A DNA stretch of 64,000 nt from Candidatus Acidiferrum typicum (GCA_025463055.1 JAOAPV010000093.1:16189-80188); one strand, 5' to 3'; counted from the first letter of the stretch, positions 27,293 through 36,730 are shown. The notes: generated from the letters alone by a model not told the origin. Made by a program: numbers and translations.

Positions 27293-28280
27293 TCAAATTT
27301 CGACTTGAGGGCGAGGTTTCTAGGATAGGTTCTCGACTTTTCGTGGCCATCGGAGCGTGCCTAGAACTGTGTCCGGTCATATGGTTAATCGCTCGGTAAG
27401 CTCTGCCTGTACCGTCGGTATTTTTGAGAATCAGGCCCGACGCGGCAATGGCAATCTTGAGTTCAATTTTCCACGCGTTGTCCCTTGCACCGAACTGCAA
27501 TCGGGGAAGCCGCCATAGCGCAGTGCTTTCATCCGCCCATGTAGGTTCGGTCGTCATCACCATCTTGGCGCCGCAACGAATGGCATATTGTGCGAGCTCC
27601 GCTGTGTAATTTCCATTCGGGAAGGCAAAGCTGGAGCAAGGTGCGCCGATTACTTCGCGGACTTTTGTGATGCTCTTTTCAATACTCTCCAATGCGGCAA
27701 GTCTTGGTTCTCGAGTCAAAATCGCATGTGTAAACCCGTGGGCTCCGATGCTGAAGCCCCGTCGATGAAGACCGCGGACCTGCTCCCATGTCATCAGACC
27801 AACATGATCATCGTCCAGATCTGCTTCGACGCCGTATTGCGAGCATGCGCGCTCCACTCTGTTCACCAACAGAGCATAAGGAAGCTGTTTTAAAGTATTG
27901 AGGTCCAAGCGCGGCGGGAGAGTGCCCAGCTTTTTCCGAAGAGCTCTTTGGCGATCAAACCAGAGAGGCGTTTTGCAGTCAATCGAACTTGAGACAACAA
28001 GGAATACGGCAGGTACTCCGAGCTTCTCGAGTTCCGGCGCCACCGCGGTTGCGTTGCTCCTCTTACCGTCATCAAATGTGAGCAAGCAGAACGGTCGCTT
28101 GCGTGGGCGATCTAAACGCTCGGGCAGGTCATTCAGTTGAATGAAATCGAACCAGCGCCCAAGGACCTCGACGTGGCGGCGCGTTTCTTCACGGTCGAGT
28201 GTATGTTCATTGACAATGACACCGCCGGTCTTGAAATGACGAACTAGAGCGAGGGATAAGGTGCCTAGAGCTTTTAGCAT
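27273..28280 (-). CDS. Polysaccharide deacetylase (NodB domain)
   Basis: 335 residues. The carbohydrate esterase 4 motifs are in order: LLTFDDGKRSN (motif 1, with catalytic and metal Asp), SIGAHGFTHAIL (motif 2, HxxxH), and a motif-3-like SFAFPNGNY. There is no signal peptide. Such proteins de-N-acetylate sugars in EPS or on lipid-linked precursors; in exosortase-type EPS loci a related deacetylase is a standard member. It lies 54 bases from the aminotransferase gene and overlaps the polymerase gene. Confidence 0.86.
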   Translation of the reverse strand: MLKALGTLSLALVRHFKTGGVIVNEHTLDREETRRHVEVLGRWFDFIQLNDLPERLDRPRKRPFCLLTFDDGKRSNATAVAPELEKLGVPAVFLVVSSSIDCKTPLWFDRQRALRKKLGTLPPRLDLNTLKQLPYALLVNRVERACSQYGVEADLDDDHVGLMTWEQVRGLHRRGFSIGAHGFTHAILTREPRLAALESIEKSITKVREVIGAPCSSFAFPNGNYTAELAQYAIRCGAKMVMTTEPTWADESTALWRLPRLQFGARDNAWKIELKIAIAASGLILKNTDGTGRAYRAINHMTGHSSRHAPMATKSREPILETSPSSRNLNECPND

Positions 28281-28334
28281 TCGATTGCTCGTCCGTGCCC
28301 GTTCTGTTGATGGCAGGGCAGAGAAGGTTCGACT

Positions 28335-29510
28335 CTAGCCTGCAGGATACACGGACGGCTGAAGGGGCATTGACCAAGTCGCTGGCGTCTGCTTGGTGAT
28401 ACCAAATTCGCTTAGCGTTTCGGCGACCCTGCCTATGATCTCCGGAGTGAGTTCCGCATACATTGGCAGCGAAAGAATACGCCGCGCATAGTCTTCGGTA
28501 ACCGGGAAGTCTCCCGGTCGGTAGCCCAAATCCCGGTAAGCGGGCTGCAAATGAATGGGGATCGGGTAATGAATGCCCACGCCGATGCCGCGGGTCGTGA
28601 GATGTTCCTTTAGAGCATCGCGTTGATCAATCCGGATGACGTAAAGGTGCCAGACTGATTCGGACGTGGTGGCCGCGCGAGGAACCACAACTCCAATTTG
28701 CTCCAACAGGCGGCAATAGGTCTTGGCGTGCTGTCGACGCGCTTCATTCCATTCCTCCAAATACTTCAACTTAATTCGAAGAACGGCGGCTTGCAGTGTG
28801 TCGAGGCGTCGGTTGTAACCTCGGAACATGTGTTGATACTTTTCCTTTTGCCCGTAATTTCGCAGCATCTCAAGGCGCTTCGCAAAAGCATGGTCACTGG
28901 TTACGACCGCACCTCCGTCGCCGTAGGCGCCCAAATTCTTTCCCGGATAAAAGCTGAACGCGGCAGCGTGGCCCAGCGAACCCGTCCTTTTGCCTTTATA
29001 GCGAGCGCCATGAGCCTGGCAAGCATCTTCAATAACGACCAATCCGTGTCGTTGAGCTAATTGCGCAATGGCATCCATATCGGCCGGATGACCGTAGAGA
29101 TGGACAGGGATTATTGCCTTCGTGCGCGGGGTGATGGCTTTCTCGATTGCGGCGACGTCTATTGTGTATGTGTCAGCGTCGACGTCCACAAGGACTGGCG
29201 TTGCTCCAGCATGGGAAATAGCCAGGGCTGAAGCAATAAAACTGTTCGCCGCGGTAATGACTTCATCGCCGGGCCCGATTTCATATGCGCGGAGCGCCAA
29301 CTCCAGAGCTGAGGTGCCTGAGTCCACGCCGATTGCCCATTTTGCCTCACAAAAAGAGGCGAATTCCTCTTCGAATAGGCTTACCTCGCGGCCAAGAATG
29401 AAGTCGCTCTCCCTAAGTACTTTTGAAACCGCCTCAGTGATCTCCCCGGAGATGGTGTGATACTGAGCGCCGAGATCAACGAACGGTACTTGCGATTGCT
29501 GTGTGTGCAT
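28335..29510 (-). CDS. DegT/DnrJ/EryC1/StrS aminotransferase
   Basis: 391 residues. PLP-binding signs are GVDSGTSALELALRA near residue 61, VVIEDACQAHGA (Asp162 contacts the pyridine) and FSFYPGKNLGAYGDGGAV, in which Lys191 is the Schiff-base residue. The family converts 3- or 4-keto nucleotide sugars to amino sugars. It overlaps the Gfo/Idh dehydrogenase by 35 bases; the pair resembles WbpB-WbpE/WlbA-WlbC, which make a 3-amino-uronate together with a UDP-sugar 6-dehydrogenase. No left-handed beta-helix acetyltransferase for the next step is seen. Confidence 0.9.
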   Translation of the reverse strand: MHTQQSQVPFVDLGAQYHTISGEITEAVSKVLRESDFILGREVSLFEEEFASFCEAKWAIGVDSGTSALELALRAYEIGPGDEVITAANSFIASALAISHAGATPVLVDVDADTYTIDVAAIEKAITPRTKAIIPVHLYGHPADMDAIAQLAQRHGLVVIEDACQAHGARYKGKRTGSLGHAAAFSFYPGKNLGAYGDGGAVVTSDHAFAKRLEMLRNYGQKEKYQHMFRGYNRRLDTLQAAVLRIKLKYLEEWNEARRQHAKTYCRLLEQIGVVVPRAATTSESVWHLYVIRIDQRDALKEHLTTRGIGVGIHYPIPIHLQPAYRDLGYRPGDFPVTEDYARRILSLPMYAELTPEIIGRVAETLSEFGITKQTPATWSMPLQPSVYPAG

Positions 29511-30585
29511 AATGGTCGTTTCTTTCCACCTCTATTTGTTGTCCTTTGCATTCTATTGAGCGATTCACTGCCTCAAGAACCCGTACGACGTCGCGGCCCT
29601 CCACGCCGCTGCTAACAGGGCGCTGCCCCAGCCGCACGCATTCCAGGAAATGGCGACACTGATTTTTCAGAGGTTCGGTGGGCTTGATTCGGGGGCTAAT
29701 AATGTCTCCATCTCGGATCTCGAAACGAGACTCGCCATAGTTCAGAGGCTCCTCCTCCAAAGTACTTACGCCCTTCTCAAAAACTCGCACCTGTTCAATG
29801 CCGTTGAGGTCGTTAAAAACGATGCGTTTGTCACTCCGGACGATGACGACTTCGCGAGCTTTGTCTGGATCGGCCCAGCTGACATGAATATGGCCAATGA
29901 TGTTGCCCGGATAACCTAGGGAAATAAATCCCACGTCGTGGCGACAATTCCTCAAGACCTTGCCGCCTACGGCGCTTACCCACTCCGGCACGCTGTCTAG
30001 CAGGTAGTTGAAAATCGCAATGTCGTGAGGGGCGAGATCCCAGAGCGCATTTACATCGCGGCGGATGGGACCGAGATTTGTCCTCCGGGCGTACAGGTAA
30101 TAGACCCGGCCCTGGCCCATTTGCACGTACTCTTTTACCTTCTGAATGCCGGCATTGAATACGAACGTGTGACCGACCATGAGAACGGCCGATTTTGACT
30201 CGGCCAAAGCAATCAGTTCCTGTGCATCTGCAGTGGTTGTCGTCAACGGCTTTTCCACAAGGACGTGCTTTCCAGCTGAGAGGAGGCGGCGCGTTACGTT
30301 GTAATGGGTCGTGGCTTCAGTGCAGACGACAACGGCATCAACCTCAGGATGCGAAGCTACGTCTTCGATATCTGTCGTCAAGTCAACGCCGGGGAAACGC
30401 GATCCGACTTCGCGTAACCGGTCGGAGCGCGCGTCACAGATAGCGACCAGGCGCGCGTCCAAGAGTTCGTTGAAGATTCGGACATAGTTCATTCCCCAGT
30501 AGCCGCAACCGATTACGGCGATTCGCGAAGGGTTGGCGACGGGGGGTATTGCGCTTACCGCGAACGATTGAATTGTAGAGCTCAT
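29476..30585 (-). CDS. Gfo/Idh/MocA family sugar dehydrogenase
   Basis: 369 residues. RIAVIGCGYWGMNYVRIF is the nucleotide-binding loop, VDAVVVCTEATTHYN follows, and VLVEKPLTTT contains the conserved EKP. The C-terminal part carries SWADPDKAREVVIVRSDKRI and DVVRVLEAVNRSIE, typical of UDP-N-acetyl-sugar 3-dehydrogenases such as WlbA/WbpB. It probably oxidises C3 of a nucleotide-bound sugar so that the downstream aminotransferase can add nitrogen. Its stop overlaps the start of itself and neighbours tightly: four bases with the sugar transferase and 35 with the aminotransferase. Confidence 0.88.
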   Translation of the reverse strand: MSSTIQSFAVSAIPPVANPSRIAVIGCGYWGMNYVRIFNELLDARLVAICDARSDRLREVGSRFPGVDLTTDIEDVASHPEVDAVVVCTEATTHYNVTRRLLSAGKHVLVEKPLTTTTADAQELIALAESKSAVLMVGHTFVFNAGIQKVKEYVQMGQGRVYYLYARRTNLGPIRRDVNALWDLAPHDIAIFNYLLDSVPEWVSAVGGKVLRNCRHDVGFISLGYPGNIIGHIHVSWADPDKAREVVIVRSDKRIVFNDLNGIEQVRVFEKGVSTLEEEPLNYGESRFEIRDGDIISPRIKPTEPLKNQCRHFLECVRLGQRPVSSGVEGRDVVRVLEAVNRSIECKGQQIEVERNDHYAHTAIASTVR

Positions 30586-31520
30586 TCAGCACCTCTTCCG
30601 CAAAGCACTGCTGGAATAGTTAGAAAAAGAATTTGAAGATCAACCCACAAGGACGCCTTCTGTATGTACTCCAGGTCCATGTGAATCATTTCCTCAAAGG
30701 AAACTTGGCATCTGCCATTTACTTGCCATAACCCTGTAATTCCAGGAGGCGCTGCCAATCGCTTGTGGTCGCCATGGCGATAGCAGGCCACCTCGTAAGG
30801 TGGGACCGGGCGCGGCCCGACCAAACTCATCTGCCCCTTTAGAACATTGAACAACTGAGGCAATTCATCCAGACTCGTCCGGCGCAGAATCCTGCCAATT
30901 CGGGTCACCCGAGGATCGTTCGTTAGTTTGAACTTTCCGCCCTTTGCCTTATCCGGTTGCACTCGCCCTTGAACGAAGTCGCGAATGTACGCCTCATGCG
31001 CGGCTGAATCTGCGTTTTGAACCATCGAGCGGAACTTATGCATGCGAAAGTTTTCGATCACCCAGGTAGCTTCGCCGCGCACCCGCCCGCGTTTAGCTCC
31101 GACGCGTTCATGCGTGAAGAAAACTGGTCCGGAGGAGTCCATTTTGATCAGCAGAGCAATCAATAGCAGTAAAGGAAGCAAGAGGATAAGCACCGAGACT
31201 GCGAGCCACAGGTCCAGACCGCGTTTGCAAATATAGTAGAGCTGTTTTTCCGAAATGCCTGTGCAAAATGAAGCGCGGTTCGGGCCTTCCTGAGACTGCG
31301 GCGCTGAAAGCAGTTCCTCTGTGAACGTCAGGGAAGCGAGAACCGGGTCGCTCTTGGTGATTCCACTGAGTCCTGGGACGTATTTTGAAGCCCGCAAAGC
31401 AACAGCACGGTGCAATTTTCCGGCGATGCTTTGCCGGGAGCTGTTCGATTCGAGCGCCCGCCCCATTCCAGGTTTGCCAACTCCAGACATGCAACTTCTA
31501 AAATTTGCGATAGATGGCAT
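30582..31520 (-). CDS. Priming sugar-1-phosphate transferase (bacterial sugar transferase)
   Basis: 312 residues. An unusual ~95-residue N-terminal extension precedes KRGLDLWLAV and a hydrophobic hairpin (about 107-127). The catalytic PF02397 region follows: GPVFFTHERVG, FRMHKFRSM, RVTRIGRILRRTSLDELPQL, FNVLKGQMSLVGPRP and APPGITGLWQVNGR, then DLEYIQ. It transfers the first sugar-phosphate to undecaprenyl phosphate and so starts repeat-unit assembly. It is a monotopic inner-membrane enzyme. It overlaps the CpsD-like gene by 23 bases. Confidence 0.92.
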   Translation of the reverse strand: MPSIANFRSCMSGVGKPGMGRALESNSSRQSIAGKLHRAVALRASKYVPGLSGITKSDPVLASLTFTEELLSAPQSQEGPNRASFCTGISEKQLYYICKRGLDLWLAVSVLILLLPLLLLIALLIKMDSSGPVFFTHERVGAKRGRVRGEATWVIENFRMHKFRSMVQNADSAAHEAYIRDFVQGRVQPDKAKGGKFKLTNDPRVTRIGRILRRTSLDELPQLFNVLKGQMSLVGPRPVPPYEVACYRHGDHKRLAAPPGITGLWQVNGRCQVSFEEMIHMDLEYIQKASLWVDLQILFLTIPAVLCGRGAE

Positions 31521-32445
31521 CAGGAATCGGAAAAGTGCGGTTATTCAACACAACTCCGAGCACCCGTACCCCGGCAATTTGGAGTTCTTCCATCACTTCG
31601 CGAACCGTCTCCCGCCTTGTTGCGTTCGCTTCCACAATTAGCACCATTCCATCCGCCGCAAAGCTTTGGAGAGCCGGTAATCGCTCTAAAAAGAGCGGAC
31701 AGTTGACGACGATATGTTTGAACAAGGTGCGTAGCTCCATCATTCTCGAGCTCAGGCGTTTCGAAATTTCGGGGAGGCCTAGCTGAGCGGCAGCCGAACC
31801 GGTTGGCATGACCCAAAGATCGCTGTTGGAAAGAGGCAGCGCGAAATCCTGTACTGGACCGGGTTCACAGACGGAGTCAGAAAATCCTCTGTAGTTCTCA
31901 ACTCCAAAATAGCGGTGGACAAGCGGCGACTCGAAATTCGCGTCAACCACGCACACGGGGCCTTCCGCGCGCGCCGCCAATATCTCAGCGCTGCGCGCGG
32001 TGATCGAGCACGCGCCCGTTTCGCCTTCCAAACTGGAAAACAATACAAGTTGCGCTGTGCTTTGAGCATTGATCGGGAAGATGCGCTGCACCAACTTTAC
32101 TTGCTCGCGATGCCTCAGCGTTTCCAAGTCCCTTCGATTGCTGGCGTTCCTTGCGCTGTCCCGCGCGACACCTCTGATCTTTTCCTTAATAACGTCGTGC
32201 CACCGGACTTGCACGGCGCGGTTCTGTGGTTCAGCCTTCGGCCGGGGGACCTCGCGGTGTTGGACCTCTGGGTGTGAGACCTCCTGATCTGGCAACTCGT
32301 CATGCGGAACCTCCCGCCGGGTATTCTCCCTCGCGGCAGTTTGCTCGCTCTCAATAGCATCGAGCCGAGTGCGGGGGCGATCCGGTGTTCGGAATAGGTC
32401 TTGCTCCTTGCCAACTTTTCGAAGCAGCATGAAGTGTTTGCTCAT
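31498..32445 (-). CDS. CpsD/CapB-like protein with degenerate P-loop
   Basis: 315 residues. The last ~200 residues have the BY-kinase/ParA-like layout, but the motifs are changed. The P-loop position reads SSLEGETGACSIT without the Lys of GEGKS/T. Walker A' is VCVVDANFESP, with its Asp kept. Walker B is HIVVNCPLF, with Asn for Asp. Only one Tyr is near the C-terminus (DAIYRKF), not the usual Tyr cluster. Residues 35-75 are a Glu/Pro/His/Val-rich repeat (EVPHDELPDQEVSHPEVQ). It may be a non-catalytic partner of the Wzz-like protein in controlling chain length. Confidence 0.75.
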   Translation of the reverse strand: MSKHFMLLRKVGKEQDLFRTPDRPRTRLDAIESEQTAARENTRREVPHDELPDQEVSHPEVQHREVPRPKAEPQNRAVQVRWHDVIKEKIRGVARDSARNASNRRDLETLRHREQVKLVQRIFPINAQSTAQLVLFSSLEGETGACSITARSAEILAARAEGPVCVVDANFESPLVHRYFGVENYRGFSDSVCEPGPVQDFALPLSNSDLWVMPTGSAAAQLGLPEISKRLSSRMMELRTLFKHIVVNCPLFLERLPALQSFAADGMVLIVEANATRRETVREVMEELQIAGVRVLGVVLNNRTFPIPDAIYRKF

Positions 32446-32470
32446 GATTTAGGGGCTTTTATACGTCTTT

Positions 32471-33757
32471 CTAGTTGGAGGGACGCAAGGGTAGGCGAAT
32501 CTGCTGCCCTACTTCGATGCGGTCTATGTCGATCAACTCGGGGTTTAGTTTGCGCAGCTCGGCGAGGGTAGCCTCATCATAGCGGCCCAGCGACGACACA
32601 CAGAGGTTCCAAATGGTATCGTTCGGGCGCACTACATGGGTTACGAATCGGGACGAATCAGAATATTGGCTTGAGCGCGCGGAACCGTTGAGCGGCGAAG
32701 AAGCGAACGGGGCGGGTAGTTGCCCTTGGGTTTGCGACGAATAGTTCGCAGCAGAAGAAGTATGAATCGCTTCCGTTCCGATATGGGCGCCGAAGTAGGT
32801 TCCCAGGCCGCCCAATAAAACGGATAGAATCGCGGCCTGAGCAGTTCGGCTTGCGAACACGTTGTCTCGCCACCAACGAACGGAAAAGAGCGACGCGCTA
32901 GTAAGTGTAGGAGTCGCATGACGCAGAATTCGTGACTTCTCTACGAGGGAATTCAAAGACAAATCATTCAGCGCTTCCTGTACGATCTCAGGGCCAATTC
33001 TCTTACGCTCCAGGGCGCAACCCAGCGACATCGCGTTAAAGCAAATGTTGTTGATGTTCCTTGGAATACCGTGGCTAGCTTTTGCGATGAGGTCTGCAGA
33101 AGCAGAGTTAAACACCTCGTGCCCGCAATGGCCTGCGATCTCAAGCCTATGGTGGATGTATTGAAGGGTGTCCGTTGCAGGCAGGCGTTTCAAACCCGCA
33201 AGTACAGCAATGCGCTGACTTAGTTGCGCCAAGCGGGGATTCTTCAGTCTGCGCGCTAATTCCGGTTGTCCAGCGAGGACGATTTGAAAGAGCTTTCGGT
33301 CTAAGGCCTCGAAGTTAGAAAGCAAGCGCACGGTTTCGAGCGCCGAGTCCGATAGGTTCTGGGCTTCATCGATAACAACGACGACGCGCCGGCCTGCGTT
33401 CGCCTCGGCCAAAAGAAACTGGTTCAGTCGCGAGTGCAATTGCACAAGGTCCGCTTCCGCGCTGCCCTGTATGCCAAGAGCGTCCAATAAGTAACGAAGA
33501 AGTTCCCGGGAGTCACATTGCGTTTGAAACAAGAACGCACTGCGAATCGAGCCCTTCAGACGCTCCACCAACTGGAACAAAACGGAGGTTTTGCCCATTC
33601 CGGGCTCCGCGATTAACGCGAGGAACCCGCGCCCCGTCTCTATGCCATAGAACAGGGATGCCAGCGCCTCACGGTGACTTGGACTGAAGTAGAGATATTT
33701 GGGATCAGGGGTCACGCCGAATGGCTGCTCGCGCAATCCATAGAAATCTAGGAACAT
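32471..33757 (-). CDS. ExeA-like AAA ATPase with C-terminal LysM domain
   Basis: About 428 residues from the ATG at 33757 (family start MFLDFYGLREQPFGVTPDP; a GTG at 33766 overlaps the upstream stop). Walker A is GMGKTS (about 53-58) and Walker B is VVVVIDEAQN (about 125-134), followed by sensor-like RLLSNFEAL and RIAVLAGL. Around residues 300-320 lies a membrane segment (AAILSVLLGGLGTYFGAHIG). The C-terminus (380-428) is a LysM module (HVVRPNDTIWNLC, IEVGQQIRLP). This type occurs in exosortase-linked EPS loci as a membrane ATPase that also touches the cell wall. Confidence 0.85.
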   Translation of the reverse strand: MFLDFYGLREQPFGVTPDPKYLYFSPSHREALASLFYGIETGRGFLALIAEPGMGKTSVLFQLVERLKGSIRSAFLFQTQCDSRELLRYLLDALGIQGSAEADLVQLHSRLNQFLLAEANAGRRVVVVIDEAQNLSDSALETVRLLSNFEALDRKLFQIVLAGQPELARRLKNPRLAQLSQRIAVLAGLKRLPATDTLQYIHHRLEIAGHCGHEVFNSASADLIAKASHGIPRNINNICFNAMSLGCALERKRIGPEIVQEALNDLSLNSLVEKSRILRHATPTLTSASLFSVRWWRDNVFASRTAQAAILSVLLGGLGTYFGAHIGTEAIHTSSAANYSSQTQGQLPAPFASSPLNGSARSSQYSDSSRFVTHVVRPNDTIWNLCVSSLGRYDEATLAELRKLNPELIDIDRIEVGQQIRLPLRPSN

Positions 33758-33762
33758 GGCCC

Positions 33763-35286
33763 TCACTCACCATTCCTTGGAAAAGCCGCGAGCACCGGGC
33801 TTCCCAGAAAGTCTTGAACCTCTTGAGGCGTGCGAAAGGATGGATCCCAGTGGTCGACGACCAGGCCCACCATGACGCTCGCCAGGCTGGCAAACAGAAT
33901 GCCAAGGAGCACGAAGAGAAGGCGTCGACCCTGGGCCTTGAAAGGCACAGTTGCCGCTTCCGCTATCAATACGTTCGAAATGCGCTGACGGTCCAAGGCG
34001 TCAGAAATGCGGGCTTCTTCTTGCTTGCGGAGATAAAGTAGGTAATTTTCCTCGTTGGCTTTGGTGGCGCGAAGCATATCCTGCTGGAGTATTTCCTGAT
34101 GATCCAACCGGTCACTCTTGGCGCGATAGGAGCGAATCATGGCGAAAGTGGCATTCGCCCGTGCCTGAAGGGCGGCCAGGTCCGTGTTGGCCTTCGCGAG
34201 TTCAGCGCGAAGCGCCTCATAGGTGGGATCACGGTCTGTAGTTTCATCCCTAAGCGGCGCCTTCTCAGCCGCAACAATGGCTTCGTGCGCCTGTTTAATC
34301 TGCTGCTCGACTTCCTGGACAGGCCGGTACGTCGATTCAAATTTCGACAATAGCGCACTCCGTTTCAGCTCGAGGTCTAACAATGCGGATTTGAGGTGCT
34401 CCATCAGTTGTGGATTGTCCAAGGTGCGGACTTGTGTTGTGTGGCGGGGAGAAAGAGAAGCCAGCTGTGTCTGAAGCGTTTGAATGCGCTGCTTCATTTC
34501 GAGGATCGCCGCTTGAGTTTCCTGGGATGCCGCTTCAAATTCACCTAACTTATGGATGGTGATTTCTCTCGTCAGCGTGGGAGAAACGACGCCTTCCCGT
34601 TGTCCAAATTCTGCCAGCTGGGCCTCGCTTTGTGCTAGAGCACTGCGATATCCCTCAGCTTGCTGATGGAAAAAATCAAAAATACCCGGGGCGCGATGCA
34701 TCGCCAAGTGCTTCTCGAGGTAGAGACTCGCGATGGCGTTCAGGACTTGCACGGCTTGGTGTCGGTCGACCGCTTTGTAACTGACGCTGATCAGATTGGT
34801 CATCTTGATAGGACGAACTTCGAGGTTTTTCTCCAGCGCAACGACCGCGCGCGAGATTTTCTCGTCCGCTGCAGTGCCAGAGCTATCGTCCGCGGGCGCG
34901 ATCTTGCTGTACAGTGAAGCCCATAAAGAATCTACTTCTTGTTTCTGAAGATCACAGGCGATGACCACCTTGGAAATCAGGTCATGCGATTTTAAAAGCT
35001 CGGCTTCCGATTCGAGTTCTTCCTGACTTACTTCCGTTTGAACCTGATGTGGTGCATCACGTTCCGCGCTGACCACCGAGTCGGCGCGCTCATGCCTTAC
35101 TAGAATTTTCATTTGCGATTCATATTGCTTCGGCAATGCGATCGCGATGACTATGACCGCAGCCAAGATCCCAAAGAACGTCGCGATAATCAGGCGACGC
35201 TGGCGAAACCCGGCCGCAAGAAAGTCTCGGGTCGTTGCGCGATTTGTGTTCTCTTGTGCGCGCGCGTTCAGGTCTCTACTAATCAT
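33763..35286 (-). CDS. Wzz/GNVR-type polysaccharide chain-length protein
   Basis: 507 residues. A first membrane segment is at about 34-52 (LIIATFFGILAAVIVIAIALP) and a second near 465-485 (LLFVLLGILFASLASVMVGLV). Between them lie a Wzz domain (PKQYESQMKILVRHE) and long coiled-coil helices (AQSEAQLAEFG, AILEMKQRIQTLQTQLASL, KRSALLSKFESTYRPVQEVE). There is no cytoplasmic kinase domain, so the split CpsD-like gene downstream is its natural partner. It sets EPS chain length and connects the periplasmic machinery to the outer-membrane protein at 35317. Confidence 0.88.
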   Translation of the reverse strand: MISRDLNARAQENTNRATTRDFLAAGFRQRRLIIATFFGILAAVIVIAIALPKQYESQMKILVRHERADSVVSAERDAPHQVQTEVSQEELESEAELLKSHDLISKVVIACDLQKQEVDSLWASLYSKIAPADDSSGTAADEKISRAVVALEKNLEVRPIKMTNLISVSYKAVDRHQAVQVLNAIASLYLEKHLAMHRAPGIFDFFHQQAEGYRSALAQSEAQLAEFGQREGVVSPTLTREITIHKLGEFEAASQETQAAILEMKQRIQTLQTQLASLSPRHTTQVRTLDNPQLMEHLKSALLDLELKRSALLSKFESTYRPVQEVEQQIKQAHEAIVAAEKAPLRDETTDRDPTYEALRAELAKANTDLAALQARANATFAMIRSYRAKSDRLDHQEILQQDMLRATKANEENYLLYLRKQEEARISDALDRQRISNVLIAEAATVPFKAQGRRLLFVLLGILFASLASVMVGLVVDHWDPSFRTPQEVQDFLGSPVLAAFPRNGE

Positions 35287-35316
35287 CGTCTAGAACCCCG
35301 CTCTCTGCGCGTGTTG

Positions 35317-36042
35317 CTAATGAAGTGCCGGATTTGCATACATCCCCATGGATGACGAAGGTATGAAGCGCTGAATCTTGGAAAAAGTGTTCTTCGGCAC
35401 GTATAGGAAATCACCCGCCTGCAGGTAGGCATCCTCATCTAAGTTGGCGTCGTTGAGCATTTTCTTTAGGTTCAGCCGTTTGACCTGCATCCAACCCTTC
35501 GGCACGCGGTGGAAGAGCAGTATCTGCGAGTGTTTCGCTGAGTCTCTAAGGCCTCCGGCGATGGCCACCGCTTGCGCAGCGGTGGTTTCATCCCGGAGAT
35601 CAAATTTTCCTGGATGTCCAACTTCACCGCCCACAATGAAGTATGGCTTTTCGAAATCCTTCAGTTCGATATTGATTACCGGGTCGTGCAGCACTCGGCT
35701 GTAAGCTATCCTGAGGGATTTGGAAACCTCCGGGAGGGTTTGCCCCTCGACACGAATATCTTCTGCGCCACGCAGGCTAATGTAGCCGTCTGGCTGTACG
35801 GTCACGTTCTGATTGAATTCGGGCGTGTAAGGAAACGTCAGTTGAAGAACGTCGGCCGAATGCAGTTGGTAGCGTTGATTACGGTGCTGCAACATGGGCA
35901 GACGGCTGGCGCCGGAGTTTGTATCACCGGTCTCGGTCGTTCCTTGAACCGAACTGCTGCCATCAACCGTGCCAGGTGTTTGTGCTTCTACAGCACCCGC
36001 CCCAATTAGCCAAATCAGTATCACGACAGCTAAGTTCTTCAT
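35317..36042 (-). CDS. Polysaccharide export outer-membrane protein (Wza-like)
   Basis: 241 residues from the ATG at 36042, chosen because a signal peptide starts there (KNLAVVILIWLIGAGAVEA) and AGGGAG lies upstream; the frame runs 50 codons further without family likeness. The Poly_export domain is HSADVLQLTFPYTPEFNQNV, VQPDGYISL and VLHDPVINIELKDF. One SLBB domain follows (YFIVGGEVGHPGKFDL, then YLQAGDFLYVP). There is no lipobox. It is the first gene of the long minus-strand EPS series, so its upstream region probably drives the whole series. Confidence 0.9.
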   Translation of the reverse strand: MKNLAVVILIWLIGAGAVEAQTPGTVDGSSSVQGTTETGDTNSGASRLPMLQHRNQRYQLHSADVLQLTFPYTPEFNQNVTVQPDGYISLRGAEDIRVEGQTLPEVSKSLRIAYSRVLHDPVINIELKDFEKPYFIVGGEVGHPGKFDLRDETTAAQAVAIAGGLRDSAKHSQILLFHRVPKGWMQVKRLNLKKMLNDANLDEDAYLQAGDFLYVPKNTFSKIQRFIPSSSMGMYANPALH

Positions 36043-36328
36043 AAATACTGGCTCCCTAGATGCCCCCGGCTGCTTCCGTTCGACCGTTGGAATTTGATGG
36101 TTTCGGCGTACGTCAACCGGGCCGGAGAGTCTTTTTCCGACGTAACGAAGGTCTGTTCGCGTGCGCTTAGTTGGAATGGGAATTGGACACAAGTTGACTT
36201 CGGCTTACTGGCGTTGTTGTGTATCGAAGGTTGATTTGTCGTGTCGCGAAGCTACCGCCCAACCAGTCCCAATGCTGGCCATCCGATGAATCGCGCTCGG
36301 CAAACTCATGCGAGCACATCGTCAGCAC

Positions 36329-36344
36329 AGCAATCGGTAAACCA
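36329..36344 (-). promoter_or_regulatory. Candidate sigma-54 promoter of the EPS series
   Basis: On the minus strand the sequence reads TGGTTTACCGATTGCT, with the invariant GG and GC ten bases apart, as in TGGCAC-N5-TTGCW; the -24 box is imperfect. It lies about 285 bases before the export-gene start, in the right direction, and the neighbouring activator makes a sigma-54 promoter expected. Found by eye, so chance occurrence is possible. Confidence 0.3.
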
Positions 36345-36714
36345 AAACAAAAAAACGCGCATTACGACAAGAATCCATCATTTCGATTCCGCCGTACGAA
36401 GATGCATTCGGTAAGCTGGTACACGAAATCGGTAGGAAAGTACGCGTGCTGTTGAGAAAGGTTCGATCAGTCAACGCCTGGCGATCATCGCGCCGTTCGA
36501 ACAATGTTCTTTTTCGGCGAAAGATCCCGCCCTTCGGGTCTTCACCCTACATCTACAAGGGATTTCCCGGACAGGAATTGCAGTGAATACTGGATTGCAC
36601 CCTATAAAGTGAATCGCTAGTGTGGCCCCAGACTCGAACGGACTCCCATCCGTGGGCGAGCACTCGCGATTTGTCCCCGCAGAAGCGAGAAACCCTTAAT
36701 CGTCGTTAGGAGTT

Positions 36715-36730
36715 CTGCATACGCATGCAG
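36715..36730. promoter_or_regulatory. Perfect dyad CTGCAT-N4-ATGCAG
   Basis: Two 6-base inverted arms with a 4-base spacer. It lies between the candidate sigma-54 promoter and the activator gene, a usual place for an upstream activator or autoregulatory site. Confidence 0.3.
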
